DNA of 36,746 bases from Daldinia sp. FL1419 (lineage: Eukaryota > Ascomycota > Sordariomycetes > Xylariales > Hypoxylaceae), in NCBI GenBank assembly GCA_025201765.1, contig MU623568.1, positions 1 through 36,746 of the forward strand. The letters run 5' to 3'. Of the stretch, positions 20,496-32,329 are shown in pieces. Below the pieces are notes generated by a model. The model made no database searches. It saw nothing but the letters and a program-made list of their open reading frames with translations, and had not been told where the DNA came from. Position 1 is the first letter of the stretch. Each line of letters begins with the position of its first letter. The translations under genes were made by a program, and so were the position numbers.

Positions 20496-21839
20496 ATGAA
20501 TTGTTCAGATAGAAATACAGCCGCTAAAGGCGCGGCATTCATAGGGAACCAAAGACTCGGGAGGATTCGATCCGGTTGTACAGGAAATAATAGGCCTACC
20601 CCTAGACAAAATAGGGGAGCAAAAGATCGGAATAATCATGATGGGGAAGATGAACCTACCCCTGACACAAGGCAAAATAGGGGAGCGGAAGACCGGAATA
20701 ATTATGGTAAAGATGATGGCACATCAATTAATATTGCTGACATAAATAACGAAGAAATGAGAATCCATATAATAAATAACGATAATAATTAAGATAGATA
20801 TAGACATATTAAAACAAAATTATTTCAAATTAATTTATTTAAAATTGAAAATAATTGGAATAAAGATAAGGAAGATGATTATATAATGTTGAATAATGTT
20901 TATATAAATGATTTTATGGATGAATTTGAGATAAATAATGGTTCCATTATTTATGAAAATTTTTATAATTTAATTTAATATGGTAGTAGATAATTTTTAA
21001 AATATTTTAAATATTTCCAAAATAGTTATTTCATTATAATAAAAATTAAAAGATTTTTAAAATTATATTTAAATTATATTATTATTATATTAAAATTTTT
21101 TTATTGTGGTAGTGGCTGCTTAGTTTATATTATTAAAAAATCTGAATTGGGTATAAAAGGTGGTGCATTTCCTATTTTGGAAATTATTAAACCTGCGAAC
21201 TTTAAGGATAATATAAGGCATTATGGATTGCCAAGAATTTTATTTGTAGTTCCTATAACTCCATTAATAGTATTTAATACCAGGAATCACCTATAAATAT
21301 ATCTTATAATATGGATAAAATTAAAATTTATTAATATTAATATTTATTAAATTATATGATTCTTTTAGAATAGTGTAAGTGAGGATGGATAAAATATCAT
21401 TAAAAAACATTTTGAAAATATTGGTTAAATTAGCCTAATAAGGTCTTATATAATTTCGGTAAGATTTGGGCTATAGGCAGATAGAGAAAGATGGAGATCT
21501 AGCCTAGAAGCCCAAGGTGATCAAACCCCGGGGAGGTTAAATCAGCATCCAAATAGACCAGATCAACGGCCAGAGAGACCAACCCCAGAAAGACCGAATC
21601 AACGTCCGGAAAGACCAAGTCAACATCCGGAAAAACCAAATCAACATCCAGAAAAATCAAATTAATATTTGGAAAAATTAAATTAACATTTAGAAAGATT
21701 GAATCAATATTTGGAAAGATTAAGTTAACATTTAGAGAGATCAAATTAATGTCCAGAAACTTCCCGAGCACCCGAGCAAAACAACCAAAATCCTAACTTT
21801 GGTTCTGTGTTTCACAATGTATATATTCCTTTGCTTTAA
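20496..21839 (+). pseudogene. Decayed ORF with C-terminal RPNQHPE heptad repeats
   Basis: A single plus frame starts at ATG 20496 and reaches TAA 21837 (about 447 codons) with around 15 premature stops, all of Gln or Arg type. The first 98 codons are intact: Asn/Arg/Gly-rich with a duplicated RQNRGAxDRNN (residues 38-47 and 59-69). The middle has a 100-codon open stretch (20994-21293), including CGSGCLVYIIKKSELGIKGG and NIRHYGLPRILFVVPITPL. Next comes ADRERWRSSLEAQ, then eleven 7-aa repeats, and a tail EQNNQNPNFGSVFHNVYIPL. That three separate GC-richer islands share one frame over 1.3 kb argues that this was one gene. Family not recognised; gag-like protein of a retroelement is one option. 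Confidence 0.5.
21534..21758 (+). repeat. 21-bp minisatellite coding RPNQHPE, half RIP-mutated
   Basis: Eleven units (one shortened to 15 bp) in the frame of the ORF at 20496-21839. Units 1-6 (to 21653) keep CCN Pro codons and CAA Gln codons. In units 7-11 most CAA are TAA, and Pro/His codons have become Leu/Tyr. The minus-strand ORF at 21499-21771 is only the shadow of this array. Confidence 0.8.
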
Positions 21840-22551
21840 TTAATTGATTTACTAATTAATGAATTTAATAGTGGCTTATAAAATATAATAATGATGTCAT
21901 TCATAAGGAAATCATTGATCTATAATATAAATATTATTAAAATAAAATGGGTAATTTTGTTAATGGTAAAGACTTTACTTTAATAACCTTATTCTACAAC
22001 TATTATTTCTATTTAAAATATTTTTTAATTAAAAATATAAAATTATTAATAATTAAATACTATAATATTAAATCATTTTTTTTTTTAATTTTAATATAAT
22101 AATTTATTTTCTTATATTATAATTGATGTTAATAAATATTGAATTATTAGGTTACTTTAAGATATTAAAAATTAAGAAAATCCATTCTATTATATGGAAA
22201 ATAATGAATTATGCAACATATGCTAAGACCTAATAGATCTCATAAATATAAACTAATATTTAATTGCAATCAATTATAAATACCTCTATTATTTTTATAA
22301 AATGTGCTTAATTAACCATTTTATATATTGTTTTAAAAATATTATGTAAGGAAGAAATTAAGTAATTAATTGTCCAATTTGCCAAGGACTATTGATAAGG
22401 GGGGTTTGGATAACCTTTAGGTGGTGCTACGTGAGCAAATGGCAGTTCCAAAAATAATCCGGAAAATAATTACAAAACCCTTAACCTATGCCTCATTTAG
22501 TTGATCTTATAATTAACCTTTAATTTAATTGATAGTCTATAATTTGACCAA
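21840..22551. other. AT-rich spacer
   Basis: No gene seen. A slightly GC-richer patch at 22385-22480 has no clear frame. The frame of the preceding ORF stays fairly open to about 21985, so its true end could be later. Confidence 0.4.
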
Positions 22552-23163
22552 ATGATATGTGGGATTCAGATTTTCCTGAAATTTTTATTTAAAATGTACA
22601 TGCCTTTAAATCAATTTTTATTTTTCTGTTCTTCATTAAATCAGATCTTTTTTCCATTTGTCTTTAAAATGAACTTCTTTCCATTCATACAACCTGCGTT
22701 ATCCCAGAATGATATTTCAAAATTCTACATTATGATTCCATACGTTGTTACGAGACCTACGCGGCCTCCTATACCAGCCGTTGGTTATCGCGGATACCTG
22801 GTCCTATTATCGCATATTTCTTCCGGCAGTTGCATCCCTTTAAGTCAACATAAATGCTGTTATTGGTATTATTGATTTACAGCACTTCAGCTGATTCACT
22901 ATCAATGCCTTAGACAGGGAGCAGTACATAATGATCAGCCCGAATCTGAGAGCCCAAAGACGCCAACGGCCTTCAAATTTTATTTAGATTAGTTTTTCGG
23001 GGATTGTGTATTCTGGTTTCAATATGTATAAGGAGCTTTTAAACTCTCACTATACCTAGGTATTAGATCAAGATTGCAAATATACCAATTTCTTAGACTA
23101 CTTTAGATGCCTGATATAAGTGACATAAAAAGGCAGTATTATTTGAATTGTTATTTTGGATAA
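22552..23163 (+). pseudogene. Decayed ORF, unknown protein, about 203 codons
   Basis: From ATG 22552 the frame is open for 107 codons (to TGA 22873) and continues with few stops to TAA 23161; the internal TGA, TAG and TAA codons all fit Gln/Arg to stop. The first part is hydrophobic with many Phe (FKMYMPLNQFLFFCSSLNQI). The middle is GC-richer (VTRPTRPPIPAVGYRGYLVL, Cys-rich CIPLSQHKCCYWYY). The third part is polar (HNDQPESESPKTPTAFKFYL). Only about four internal stops in about 200 codons is far fewer than expected for this base composition, so a coding origin is likely. I do not recognise it. Confidence 0.45.
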
Positions 23164-24901
23164 CATTAATATTGATTAATAAAAGATCAGAAAATTAGGA
23201 TTTTAATTTAATATTAGGTATTTAAGATAAAGTAAATAAGTTCTTATTAACTAGAAATTGATCTATTATATATATAATTTTTAAAATATTATTTAATCTT
23301 AAGATTTCATATTGGTTAATTATGGATGAATTCTTTATGGGAAGAATCTAATTTCAACTATTGAATTTAATATTTAATATTTATTAAAATTAATTGAAAA
23401 ATATAATTAAAACATTTTATCCAATTATATAAAATAATTTTAACCTAATTAATAAAATAAATTATATTAATATAAAATTATAACCTAATAAATTAAATAA
23501 TATATTAATATAATTTGAAATATTATTAGAGATTTTAGTTTAAATTTAACCTTTATATTTTAAGATTTAAAATTTATAAAAGCTTTAATGTTTTTAAAGG
23601 AAGTAATATTATAAAGTAGTAAAAGAAATAATAAGGATAGAAATATGGTAGATTATAAAATTATTCTATATATTTAAAAATAGTAATCCAAATATACTCT
23701 TCCAAAAATATATTAATTAATATTATTACCAAATTCTATTATTAAATGGGGAAATTTATATAAAATTTTAATAATATATTAAAAAAAAAAATTTAAAATA
23801 GTAATAAAATAATTTTAATATTTAAATAAATATAAATAAAAAACATTAATGTATATTATTTAAATAAAAGTTATTATTATTGTTTTGGATTGGTTGGCAT
23901 CATTTTTAAATCTTTTACAAAATTTCAAACTTGAAAATGTAAAAAAATATCTAACCTTATATTTTATTAATAAAATAATGTATTATTTGGATTATATATA
24001 TAAAATTTGGATGGTTATTATATTAAATAATCTCAAACTTTAAAGAATAGTAGATATAAAAATAGTATAAGTTTTTTATTTATAAATACCTTCTTCAAAT
24101 CTTAATAATAGGTTAGAAATCTAATATAAAATAAATTCTGATGATATTTTTAGTGTTATTTTTAATTTAGAGGATTGGTACAAAATCCAAAAAGCCATTT
24201 TATAAATTAAAGGAATAATTTATAATATAAAAACATTTTATAAAGATATGAAATATTGGAACATTAATGTAATAATTATTAAGAATTATATTCTTAATAA
24301 ATTCAATAAAAAGGAAATTATATTAAAAGTTATACAATAATTTTGGCAATATCCAAATAAATGTTTTATTAAATATAAAAAGAATTACTTTTATAAAATC
24401 CTTATTAAATCCTTTTTTAAACTTATTTACCAATAATTACTCTTTTTAGTTATATAATATTTTCCTTACCTATCCAAATTTGAACTATGTTGCAAGGAAG
24501 GTAAATTATTTTTAAAATTGGAATTCAATAAGATATTATTAAAATCTTTCTTACATCAAACATAAATATTAGATTTTTTTTTAAATAAAATGATAGAATT
24601 TCTTAAAAAATATAATAACATTACTAAATATAAATCTTAATAATAAATCCTTCTAAATGTAGATCCCTTTAAAAAAGTTAGATTAAATAGATAATATGGA
24701 TATTTTTTTACAAATTCATTTTGATAGGGGTAATTATATTTTTTTATCCTATAACTTTTATAAAAAGGGGTTATAAGGTATTTTACTTCTTTAATTGTTT
24801 AAAAAAGCATTATTTATTTATTTTTTGGTAAATTTTTATATATTTTCCAAATAAATGTTGGAATCTTTATATATATAATAAAATTAATAGGAAATATAAG
24901 T
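23164..24901. other. AT-rich spacer
   Basis: Close to 85% A+T with no island, repeat pair or frame that I can support. Confidence 0.45.
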
Positions 24902-25480
24902 TTGGGCCATATTATATATGTGGATGATGGTATTCAATCATTATATAGTGCTAAAATTGTAAGCCTTATATCGCCACCCTTATAAGACTTGTATTGCAAC
25001 AAATTGTAGAACACATTTGTGAATAGAATGTTTATATTGGCAAAATCTCAGAACATTAACAGATGGCTTAGGCTTTCTAATTTATTTAAAAGAAATGTAG
25101 CAAATGGAATACGCCTAACATTTCAAATATTATCTACTGCAACATAGGCTTTAAATAATAAAAAACAATAAAGAAGATCATAATCTAGAAATGTAAAATT
25201 ATTTATAATCCTTGAATAAAGGCATCAAATTTTATTTCATAGATATGGTGAATATTTAAACCCTGAAGATTATATTGTAATAGTCCCTCGATTAAGGCAG
25301 TCATCTTTTGAAATAGCAGTAGATATATATGATAATTATATGTTAATAGTGGAAAGTTATAAATCATTTATTAATCTGGAGGGATAAGAAGAAATTAGAT
25401 GCTTATATAGATCATATTTTTTTTTATTTAGTTATTAGAATGCTATTAGAAAAAGTGCCTAAATTTTCACAATAAAATGA
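24902..25480 (+). pseudogene. Decayed ORF, unknown protein, about 190 codons
   Basis: Plus frame 2 from about 24902 to TGA 25478 has about nine stops, all of Gln/Arg type, and two long open parts: NTFVNRMFILAKSQNINRWL onward (about 40 codons) and ILFHRYGEYLNPEDYIVIVP onward to INLEG (about 58 codons). A basic Gln/Arg segment (KKQ-RRS-SRN) separates them. The composition of the second part, with charged and Pro residues, looks like a soluble domain. No start codon or family can be given. Confidence 0.35.
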
Positions 25481-25915
25481 TTTTATACTTAAAATAAAAA
25501 TTTAGAAAAAATATAATATAAGAAGAAATTTTGCTTTTATTTAGATGTTTTTTTTGATAATAATAAGAAAATGAGTTGTAATAAGAGAAATGGCATTTAT
25601 TTTGATACCATTATCCTTATTAAGCTAAGATCTTATTAGTGACATCTTCACTGAGTTCAGGTAGTTTGGTACTGGATTTGTAGTAGTATTGGCCATTATA
25701 ATTTAAATAATAATATAGTATAAGGCATTTTAAATCCATATGTACCACGTAAAACTCAGATGTACAAGATTTTCAGCCCTGGCTTTTATGCTTATACTTA
25801 TATTTACATTTTTATATAATCATTTCATATAATTTAAATATATTATATATAATATATCTTATTTATATTCTTTATTATATAAAGATTTAATAAAATGCCA
25901 TTATTGAATCCTTTT
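25481..25915. other. AT-rich spacer
   Basis: No gene seen; a patch at about 25620-25690 and 25740-25790 is less AT-rich but has no clear frame. Confidence 0.35.
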
Positions 25916-26680
25916 CTATAATCTTTCTGAACAGCACACTTTCACCGGCATGGTGGCCGGACCTAAATTGAACTGGAGTTTCCATTTTAGTGTAAAAACT
26001 ATTGGATTAATTTCTATATTATATTATTCTAATTATATAATAATATTATTAAAATACCTTATAATGTTAATTGAAGGACTTTCAGATATTTTATAACTTT
26101 TTTTACAAAATATATTATCAAATTTTGCAGGGAAAGCTGATAGAGGTAGATTAAATCTATTATCTAATTTGTTAAATATAAATTCATCTATTTGATTATT
26201 GATTAACTCTAAGCCGTAGGTTTCTTATAAAGGAGGTAAAAAAGGTAAGGATTAAGTTGAACTGTTATTCCTATTTGGAGATAGGGTTATAGGTTTAATG
26301 TCAAATATAATCCCAGAATTTTTTTGGTTGAGGAGGATTATGATACAATATTGGTCTGTTTTTGTGGTGTAGAATTTAGTGGTAACCTGAGGAAAGGTGG
26401 TATGGGGTCCAAAATAGGAGTTCGCTTTCAAGGTTATGTGCCAGTAGGTGTTATGAAGGCTTTTAATAGGTTTAAGGTGGTCTAATGAATTGAGTGCAAG
26501 AGAATGCCACTAAAAAACCAATCTTTTAGAATCTATTATGCCTATAAATTCTAATAAAAGATAATTAATATATTTTAATATAATAAATAAATTGATAGAA
26601 TTTTTATTTTGAATTACAAAGTTAGGAGGACTTTTTGGTTTTTTTGATTGTCTTTTTACAAAACCTTTATAAAAAGCCAT
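25916..26680 (-). pseudogene. Decayed ORF, unknown protein, 254 codons
   Basis: A minus-strand frame from ATG 26680 to TAG 25916 with only five or six internal stops in 254 codons, the lowest density in the AT-rich block. It begins MAFYKGFVKRQSKKPKSPPN, continues with a hydrophobic helix (LFIILKYINYLLLEFIGII), then a 96-codon open stretch with LKANSYFGPHTTFPQVTTKF and QKNSGIIFDIKPITLSPNRN. A later part reads NKLDNRFNLPLSAFPAKFDN and the end is GC-richer (LGPATMPVKVCC). Its start lies about 110 bp from the LINE gag start on the opposite strand. The family is not recognised. It is a good candidate for a host gene lost to RIP spreading from the adjacent LINE. Confidence 0.5.
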
Positions 26681-26788
26681 ATAATTTAATTTATTAGAAA
26701 TTTAATATTATAATAAACAATAAAAAGACATTGTATTGTATATATAATGGTAATATTGTTAGGAAGAGATAAAAGGGGTGATATACGG

Positions 26789-28219
26789 ATGGTAGATGGT
26801 TAGGTCCGTAGCCTAAACAAACCTACCTCGGAAATCACTATTATAAAAAAAAGGAAGAATAAAATAAAAATAGAAATTAAATTTAATAAAATAAATATAA
26901 TTATAATATTAATTAATAAATTAATAAAAATGGTTAAATCTGAAATTAATAATTTAATAAAGGAAATAAAAGTAGAAATTAAAAAAATAATAAATGTGTA
27001 AAAGATGTATATTAATATTATAATATTTATAAAATAAAAATAATAATGAAATAATATCTTTAAATTAAATAAAATAAAAGAATTAATTAAAAAGATAATA
27101 AATAAAGAATTAAAATTGATAAATAATATTAAAAAATTATAGGAATAATTTTAGATTGTAGTTATTAAAGGTATAATTAAATTTTAAATTTTTATTATTA
27201 TAATATTAATTCATTTTTAATATAAAATTATAATTAAAATAATGGTGAAGTTATAGGAAATATTGAAAAGAAATTTTAAAGAAATTATATAAATTATTAA
27301 TAATATAATTAATAAAGATAAGGTTATAATAATATATTGATTTTATAATAATAATATTATGATAATATTTTGATTTAAAGCTAAACAATATAAGAAAAAT
27401 TAAGATTAAATTAAAAAGATATTTAATTAAAAAATAATTAAAATAAATAAGGTTTTTATAATAATAATTAAAAATCTAAGAATAATTAATTTAAAAAATA
27501 TTTATATCAATTTATAAAATTTGGTAAAGATTTTTTTAAAGGAGAATAAAATTAAAATCTTTAGAATTAACCTTATATTTAAAAAATATTTAAAAATTAA
27601 ATTTATTATTTTAATTATAAAAATTAGTAAATTAAATATAACCTATTAGTTTTACATTAATAAATTATTATAGAAAATTAAATTTTATTTTTATAAATTA
27701 TTTATAAAAAATATAAGAATAATATAATATTTTAAATATTTCTATTTTAAATATATTATGAAATATTGTAAAAAATAGTTTAAATATAGTAAATATATAG
27801 GCTTTATTTATGAAGGGGATAATTTAATATATAAAGTATTAAAAAAATATTAGAATTATAGTGGGGTATATAAGGTATAAAATTTAAAATATTTAAAGGT
27901 AATTAAATAAAAAAATGTAATAAAAGAAGTATATATATATAGGTTAAGATAATTTAAAGAATGGAATAGCATTAGTTATGTTTTTAATATGTATGGTGCT
28001 ATATACGATGGCTTTATATTAGTAGTTTCAAGGAAGACGAGAAGTTGCGCCTCTAATAAGGAAAAAGTGCAAAACTTCCAGAATAAAAGTGTTTCAGGTT
28101 TTTCCAAAATAATTATTATAATAAATAATATTTTTAAATTAGAAATAAAGATAAGAGGTAAATTTTATATAAAAGCTTATTTAAGAGTAAGATTTAATAA
28201 TAATATTTTTTTAATTTAA
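26789..28219 (+). pseudogene. LINE ORF1 (gag-like, zinc-knuckle) remnant
   Basis: Plus frame 2 from ATG 26789 (MVDG, then RSLNKPTSEITIIKKRKN) to TAA 28217, 477 codons, a usual gag length. The long Lys/Ile/Asn middle part is consistent with a RIP-mutated helical region. Zinc knuckles sit at 27725-27900: the first has the spacing C-x2-C-x4-H-x4-C with the first two Cys and the His replaced by Tyr (TGT/CAT to TAT) and the last Cys (27767) kept; the last has C-x2-C-x3-H-x6-C, all Tyr now; a middle one is less clear. These spacings are typical of fungal I/Tad-type LINE gag. The end (from 27989) is open for 76 codons and GC-richer. The product would have bound the element RNA. Confidence 0.7.
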
Positions 28220-31200
28220 AATTTCTTTTGTTAGGAAGATTTTGTTACAATAGTAATTTTTAATTAAGATTATTTTGAAAAAAGTAGTAGATTCTTTAAG
28301 AATATTATATAAATTATATATAAGATTATATAATTATTGTAATATATTAAAATATAGGAAAAGGTTATTAAATTATATTTTAAACCTTTAAAAATAAAAG
28401 GATATTAAATATTATAATTATTTAAAAATTTTATTTTAATAATGGAAAATTAGATTATCTTTAATTTGGTAATTATAAATTAATATGATATGATATAGAT
28501 TAAATTATAATTTATATATATAAAAGAATTAATTTAAAAAATTAAAAAAAAGAAATAGATTATAATTAAATTATAATATCAATTTAGGTAAAGTTTGATA
28601 CCTTTATTGTATAATTAATATATATAAAATCAAATTTTAATTATAAATATTTATTATTATTAAAATTAATATTAAAAAATCTTTATAATATAAATATAAT
28701 AATAAAAAATTTTAATATATATTATTTTTTATAAAATAAAGAGAAAAGGATATTCTAATATATTTCTAAAATTTTTAAATTAATAATCTGTTAAAACCTC
28801 AAATTTATTACAGAAATAGGTACAATAATTAAGTAAGTATAGGGTTATAAAGATTTAATATTAAATTTGATATAAATAAATAAAAAATTTAAATATTTAA
28901 AATTAAGGCCTTTTAATTGAAAAGGATCTAATTATATTGTTTAATGCCTTAATATTATTGTATTATACTTAGACCTAATCCAGAATTAATTTAGATTAAA
29001 AAGTTGGGTATGGAAATATCTGAATAAAGGGTTTATAAAAATGGAAATATAAAATATAAATATATTAGAAAGAGTAAATAATTTTGAAGAATTTAATAAA
29101 TATATGGATTATTTTATTAAAAAATTAAAAAAAATTATTTTGATTATAATTCTATATTATATCTAATTTATGGTGTAATTAATATTTTAATAGAATAATA
29201 AAATTGAAATATTTTATAAAAAAATAAAAGAAATGTGTAAATAATGGATAAATTAAAGAATATAAAGGTATTAAGAAATTTTTGGTAAGATTTAGGTAAT
29301 ATTGAAGAAAGTTATAAATAAAATTAAAAGAAATAATTGGAGATTAGTTTTAATAAAAGTTTTAGGAAATAATAAAGTCTTATAGAAGATAGAAAAATGG
29401 GTTAGATTATGTAATTAATAATTTATTAAAAAAGAAAGTCTTTTAATATTATGTTATTAATTTAATAAAAAATTATAGATTATAAGTAAAAAAGAGAAAA
29501 GTATAATATTAAGGAAGAAATTTTTTTTAAATTTTGTAATTAATTTGTTAAATATTTTTAATTTTATTATATGGTTAAAAAGATTTTAGGAAAATAAATT
29601 TAATATATTTAAAGAAATAGAATTAAAAAAGATAAAAATAATTTTAAAAATAATTAAATTATAAAAAGTTATTAATAAGAATTTATTATTAATAAGATTT
29701 TTTAAAATATATAAAAAATAATTATTTAAAATATTTATTATAATTATAATATAAAATTTTATATTTGAATATTATTTAAAGGTATTTTATAAAGTTATAA
29801 TAATAATATTATTAAAGTTTAAAAAGTTTAAAGAAAAAAAGAATTTTTTAAATATTTATAGGTTAATATCCTTTTTAAGGATTATAGGTAAAATAATTGA
29901 AAAAATAATGGTAAATTATATTATAAAAGTGGTAGAATAATGTTGGTTATTTTTAGAAGATTAAATGGGAAATAGATTAGTTAGATTTATAGAAATAATT
30001 ATTAGAATAGTAATAGAGACTATATATATTATATGGTGTATTAATGTTATAACATTATTTTTACAGTTAGATATTTTAAGTATTTTTAATAATATTATAT
30101 TATAAAGGTTTGTATATATATTATATTAAAAAAGGTATTTGATATAGGTAATAAATTAAATAAATAATTTTATAAAAAAACAAAAGGTGCAATTAATTTT
30201 TGATGGTAAAAAAGGTAAGGCCTATTCTTTTATTATAAATATTTTATAAAATTTTTTATTATTATTTATTCTATTTATTATTTATATAATTATTTTATAT
30301 AAAAAGTTGGATTAAGAAGATATTTTGGTTATTAATTTTACAAATAATATAAATATATTAATAATAAGATATTTTATAATCAAAAATTATATTAGGTTGG
30401 AACAAATGTACAGAACATACCTGGATTGGACATAAAAATACAGTATAACCTTTATAACACAGAAAAATGAACTCATATATTTTATAAGGGCTTATTAAAT
30501 ATTAATTACAAAGATTAAATTAAATAATATAATTATTAAACCTAAAGAAAATATTAAGTTTTTTAAAATATAATTAAATAAGAAATTTAAGTGGAATAAA
30601 TATTTAAAAATAATTAAAATAAAGATAGAAAAATAATAATATACTTTTTTTAAATTAATAATATTAATATAAGGTTATAACGTAATTTAAATAAAAAAGA
30701 TTTATATAAAAATAATATAGAATATAATAGCATATAAAATAATAATATGGCATATTCCAAATTAAAACCATAAAATAAAAGATATTATTAAGAAATTAGG
30801 CATTATTTAATTAACCTACTTATAAGAAGTTAGTGGTGTGTATAAGATAATAGAAATATTATAATTAAAAATAAAATTAAGTTATTCTTTAATATATCTT
30901 TATTTAAATATAATAATAATAATAATTAAATTTTATATAAATAATAAAGGTTTTAATTTTAAAATTTAAGAAATAAAGCAGAAAATTCAAAAATAAGTAG
31001 AATTTTAGAGGTTTAAGAAATGGTAAGATTTTTTTGTTATTGTTTAAATATTAAATATATATATTATAAAAATTAAGATTAATTAAAATATTAAATAAAA
31101 AAAATATTAATATTTTAAAAAAACTTTCTTAAATTATTAAATAGAAAGATGGGAATAATATAAGAAAGATATTATTATATTAATAATTTAATTATTATTC

Positions 31201-31554
31201 CTTAATATAAAGATTAATAATTGATATTTTAATTTATAAAAATATAAAATATTAATGTTATTATAAATATATATTAAAAAAATAAAATTAAAAGCCTTCT
31301 TATTTAACAAAAGAATTCCTAAAATAAATATTTTTAAATATAGATATAATAAAAGGAAAATAATATAATATATAATTTTTAAGTGTCCTAAATATGTTTT
31401 AATACAGGCCTGCCTTAGATAGAATTTAACTTTAAAAGCTTTTTTAATTAGTGCAAATTATGAAAAAACATTGTCCAATCTTGATAAAGCCCTGTTAGTG
31501 GCCTATTAGTTCTTTAAATAAATTTAATTACCTATATATAAAATAGTATTATAA
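28220..31554 (+). pseudogene. LINE ORF2 (endonuclease, reverse transcriptase) remnant
   Basis: Reverse transcriptase can be read in plus frame 1: YRLISFLRIIGKIIEKI at 29857 (the Y-R-P-I-S-L motif), EDQMGNRLVRFIE (the Q-M-G-x-R-x-G-R-S-T-E motif), LQLDILSIFNNI at 30064 (motif A, first Asp kept), VQLIFDGKKGKAYSF, and VINFTNNINIL at 30328 (motif C, where the F-A-D-D box has become F-T-N-N). The C-terminal part has NKRIPKINIFKY and KCPKYVLIQACLRQ, then SNLDKALLVAYQFFKQI, ending near TAA 31552. The first kilobase (28.2-29.3 kb) should hold the endonuclease but is too damaged to show its motifs. Loss of both catalytic Asp of motif C and many stops leave it dead. Confidence 0.75.
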
Positions 31555-32329
31555 TTTGTTTAGTACAAATGTTTCTAAAAACTTTAAATTAAGTAAGAAA
31601 AACTTACAATTAAATAGAAGGATATAAATAATAATATATTAGTGGGATCTTTTAGAAAAACCATATCTACCCGGGATTGTTCTGCGCCTACTCCGAACCA
31701 TATTTGTCGGAATTGTCCTCTTCCGCGTCCGCCTCCTTGTCTTCCTCCTTATTTTCTTTAATTATATATATTAGGAAATTTTATATAAAGGTAAATACAT
31801 TTTTAAATAAAAGGTTATATTTATTAAAATTTAAATTTAAATATATTGGAAAATTATTAAAAATTTATAATAAATTATTATTAAAAAATAATAAAATATT
31901 TAATATTAATTAAATTTTTTAAATAAAAGATTATTATAATAATAATATATAAAAATAATATAAATTATTAAGAATAAAATAATATATATATATTTCTTTT
32001 TAAAATTAATTTTTTTATAAATCTTATATTATAATTAATAAATATTAGTAGAATAAATATAAAATAAGGTTATATTATGGAATAATTATAGTATTAATAA
32101 TATTAAAATAAATAATTTTTTTAAGATTATTGGAATGTATAAGAATTATAAATTTAATAAGTAAGGGATTGAATATAATAAAAATAATTATTAAATATTA
32201 TTAATAATCTTTTAATAAATTTTTTAAGGGCTTAAAAATCCTGAAAGAATTATAATAAAATCTTAATAATTAATTCTTAGAATTGTATCAGAAAGGCATA
32301 ATTACATTCTTTATACAATTCTTTATTTT
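31555..32329. other. AT-rich spacer with a GC island at 31665-31755
   Basis: The island (about 55-60% GC) is an imperfect TCC/TCG trinucleotide tract. On the plus strand it codes a Ser-rich run (ELSSSASASLSSSLFS, ORF from 31677); on the minus strand an acidic Glu/Asp run. Which strand was coding is unclear. It lies just after the LINE 3' end. The rest is featureless. Confidence 0.5.

Larger units (their letters stand above)
26781..31600 (+). mobile_element. LINE (Tad1/I-like) retrotransposon, RIP-mutated
   Basis: About 4.8 kb with the order gag (ORF1), then pol (ORF2) in a different frame, on the plus strand. The identification rests on gag zinc knuckles (27725-27900), reverse transcriptase motifs (29857-30360) and a C-terminal Cys/His-type segment ending KCPKYVLIQACLRQNLTLKAF (31381 onward). 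There are no LTRs. The 5' end is taken just upstream of the gag ATG; no 5' UTR boundary, target duplication or poly(A) end can be seen. Dozens of stop codons make it inactive. Confidence 0.8.

Noticed and set aside
21499..21771. 90-codon minus-strand ORF with NLIFPNVDLIF-like repeats
   Set aside because: Antisense of the plus-strand RPNQHPE array; the plus frame links to coding sequence on both sides.
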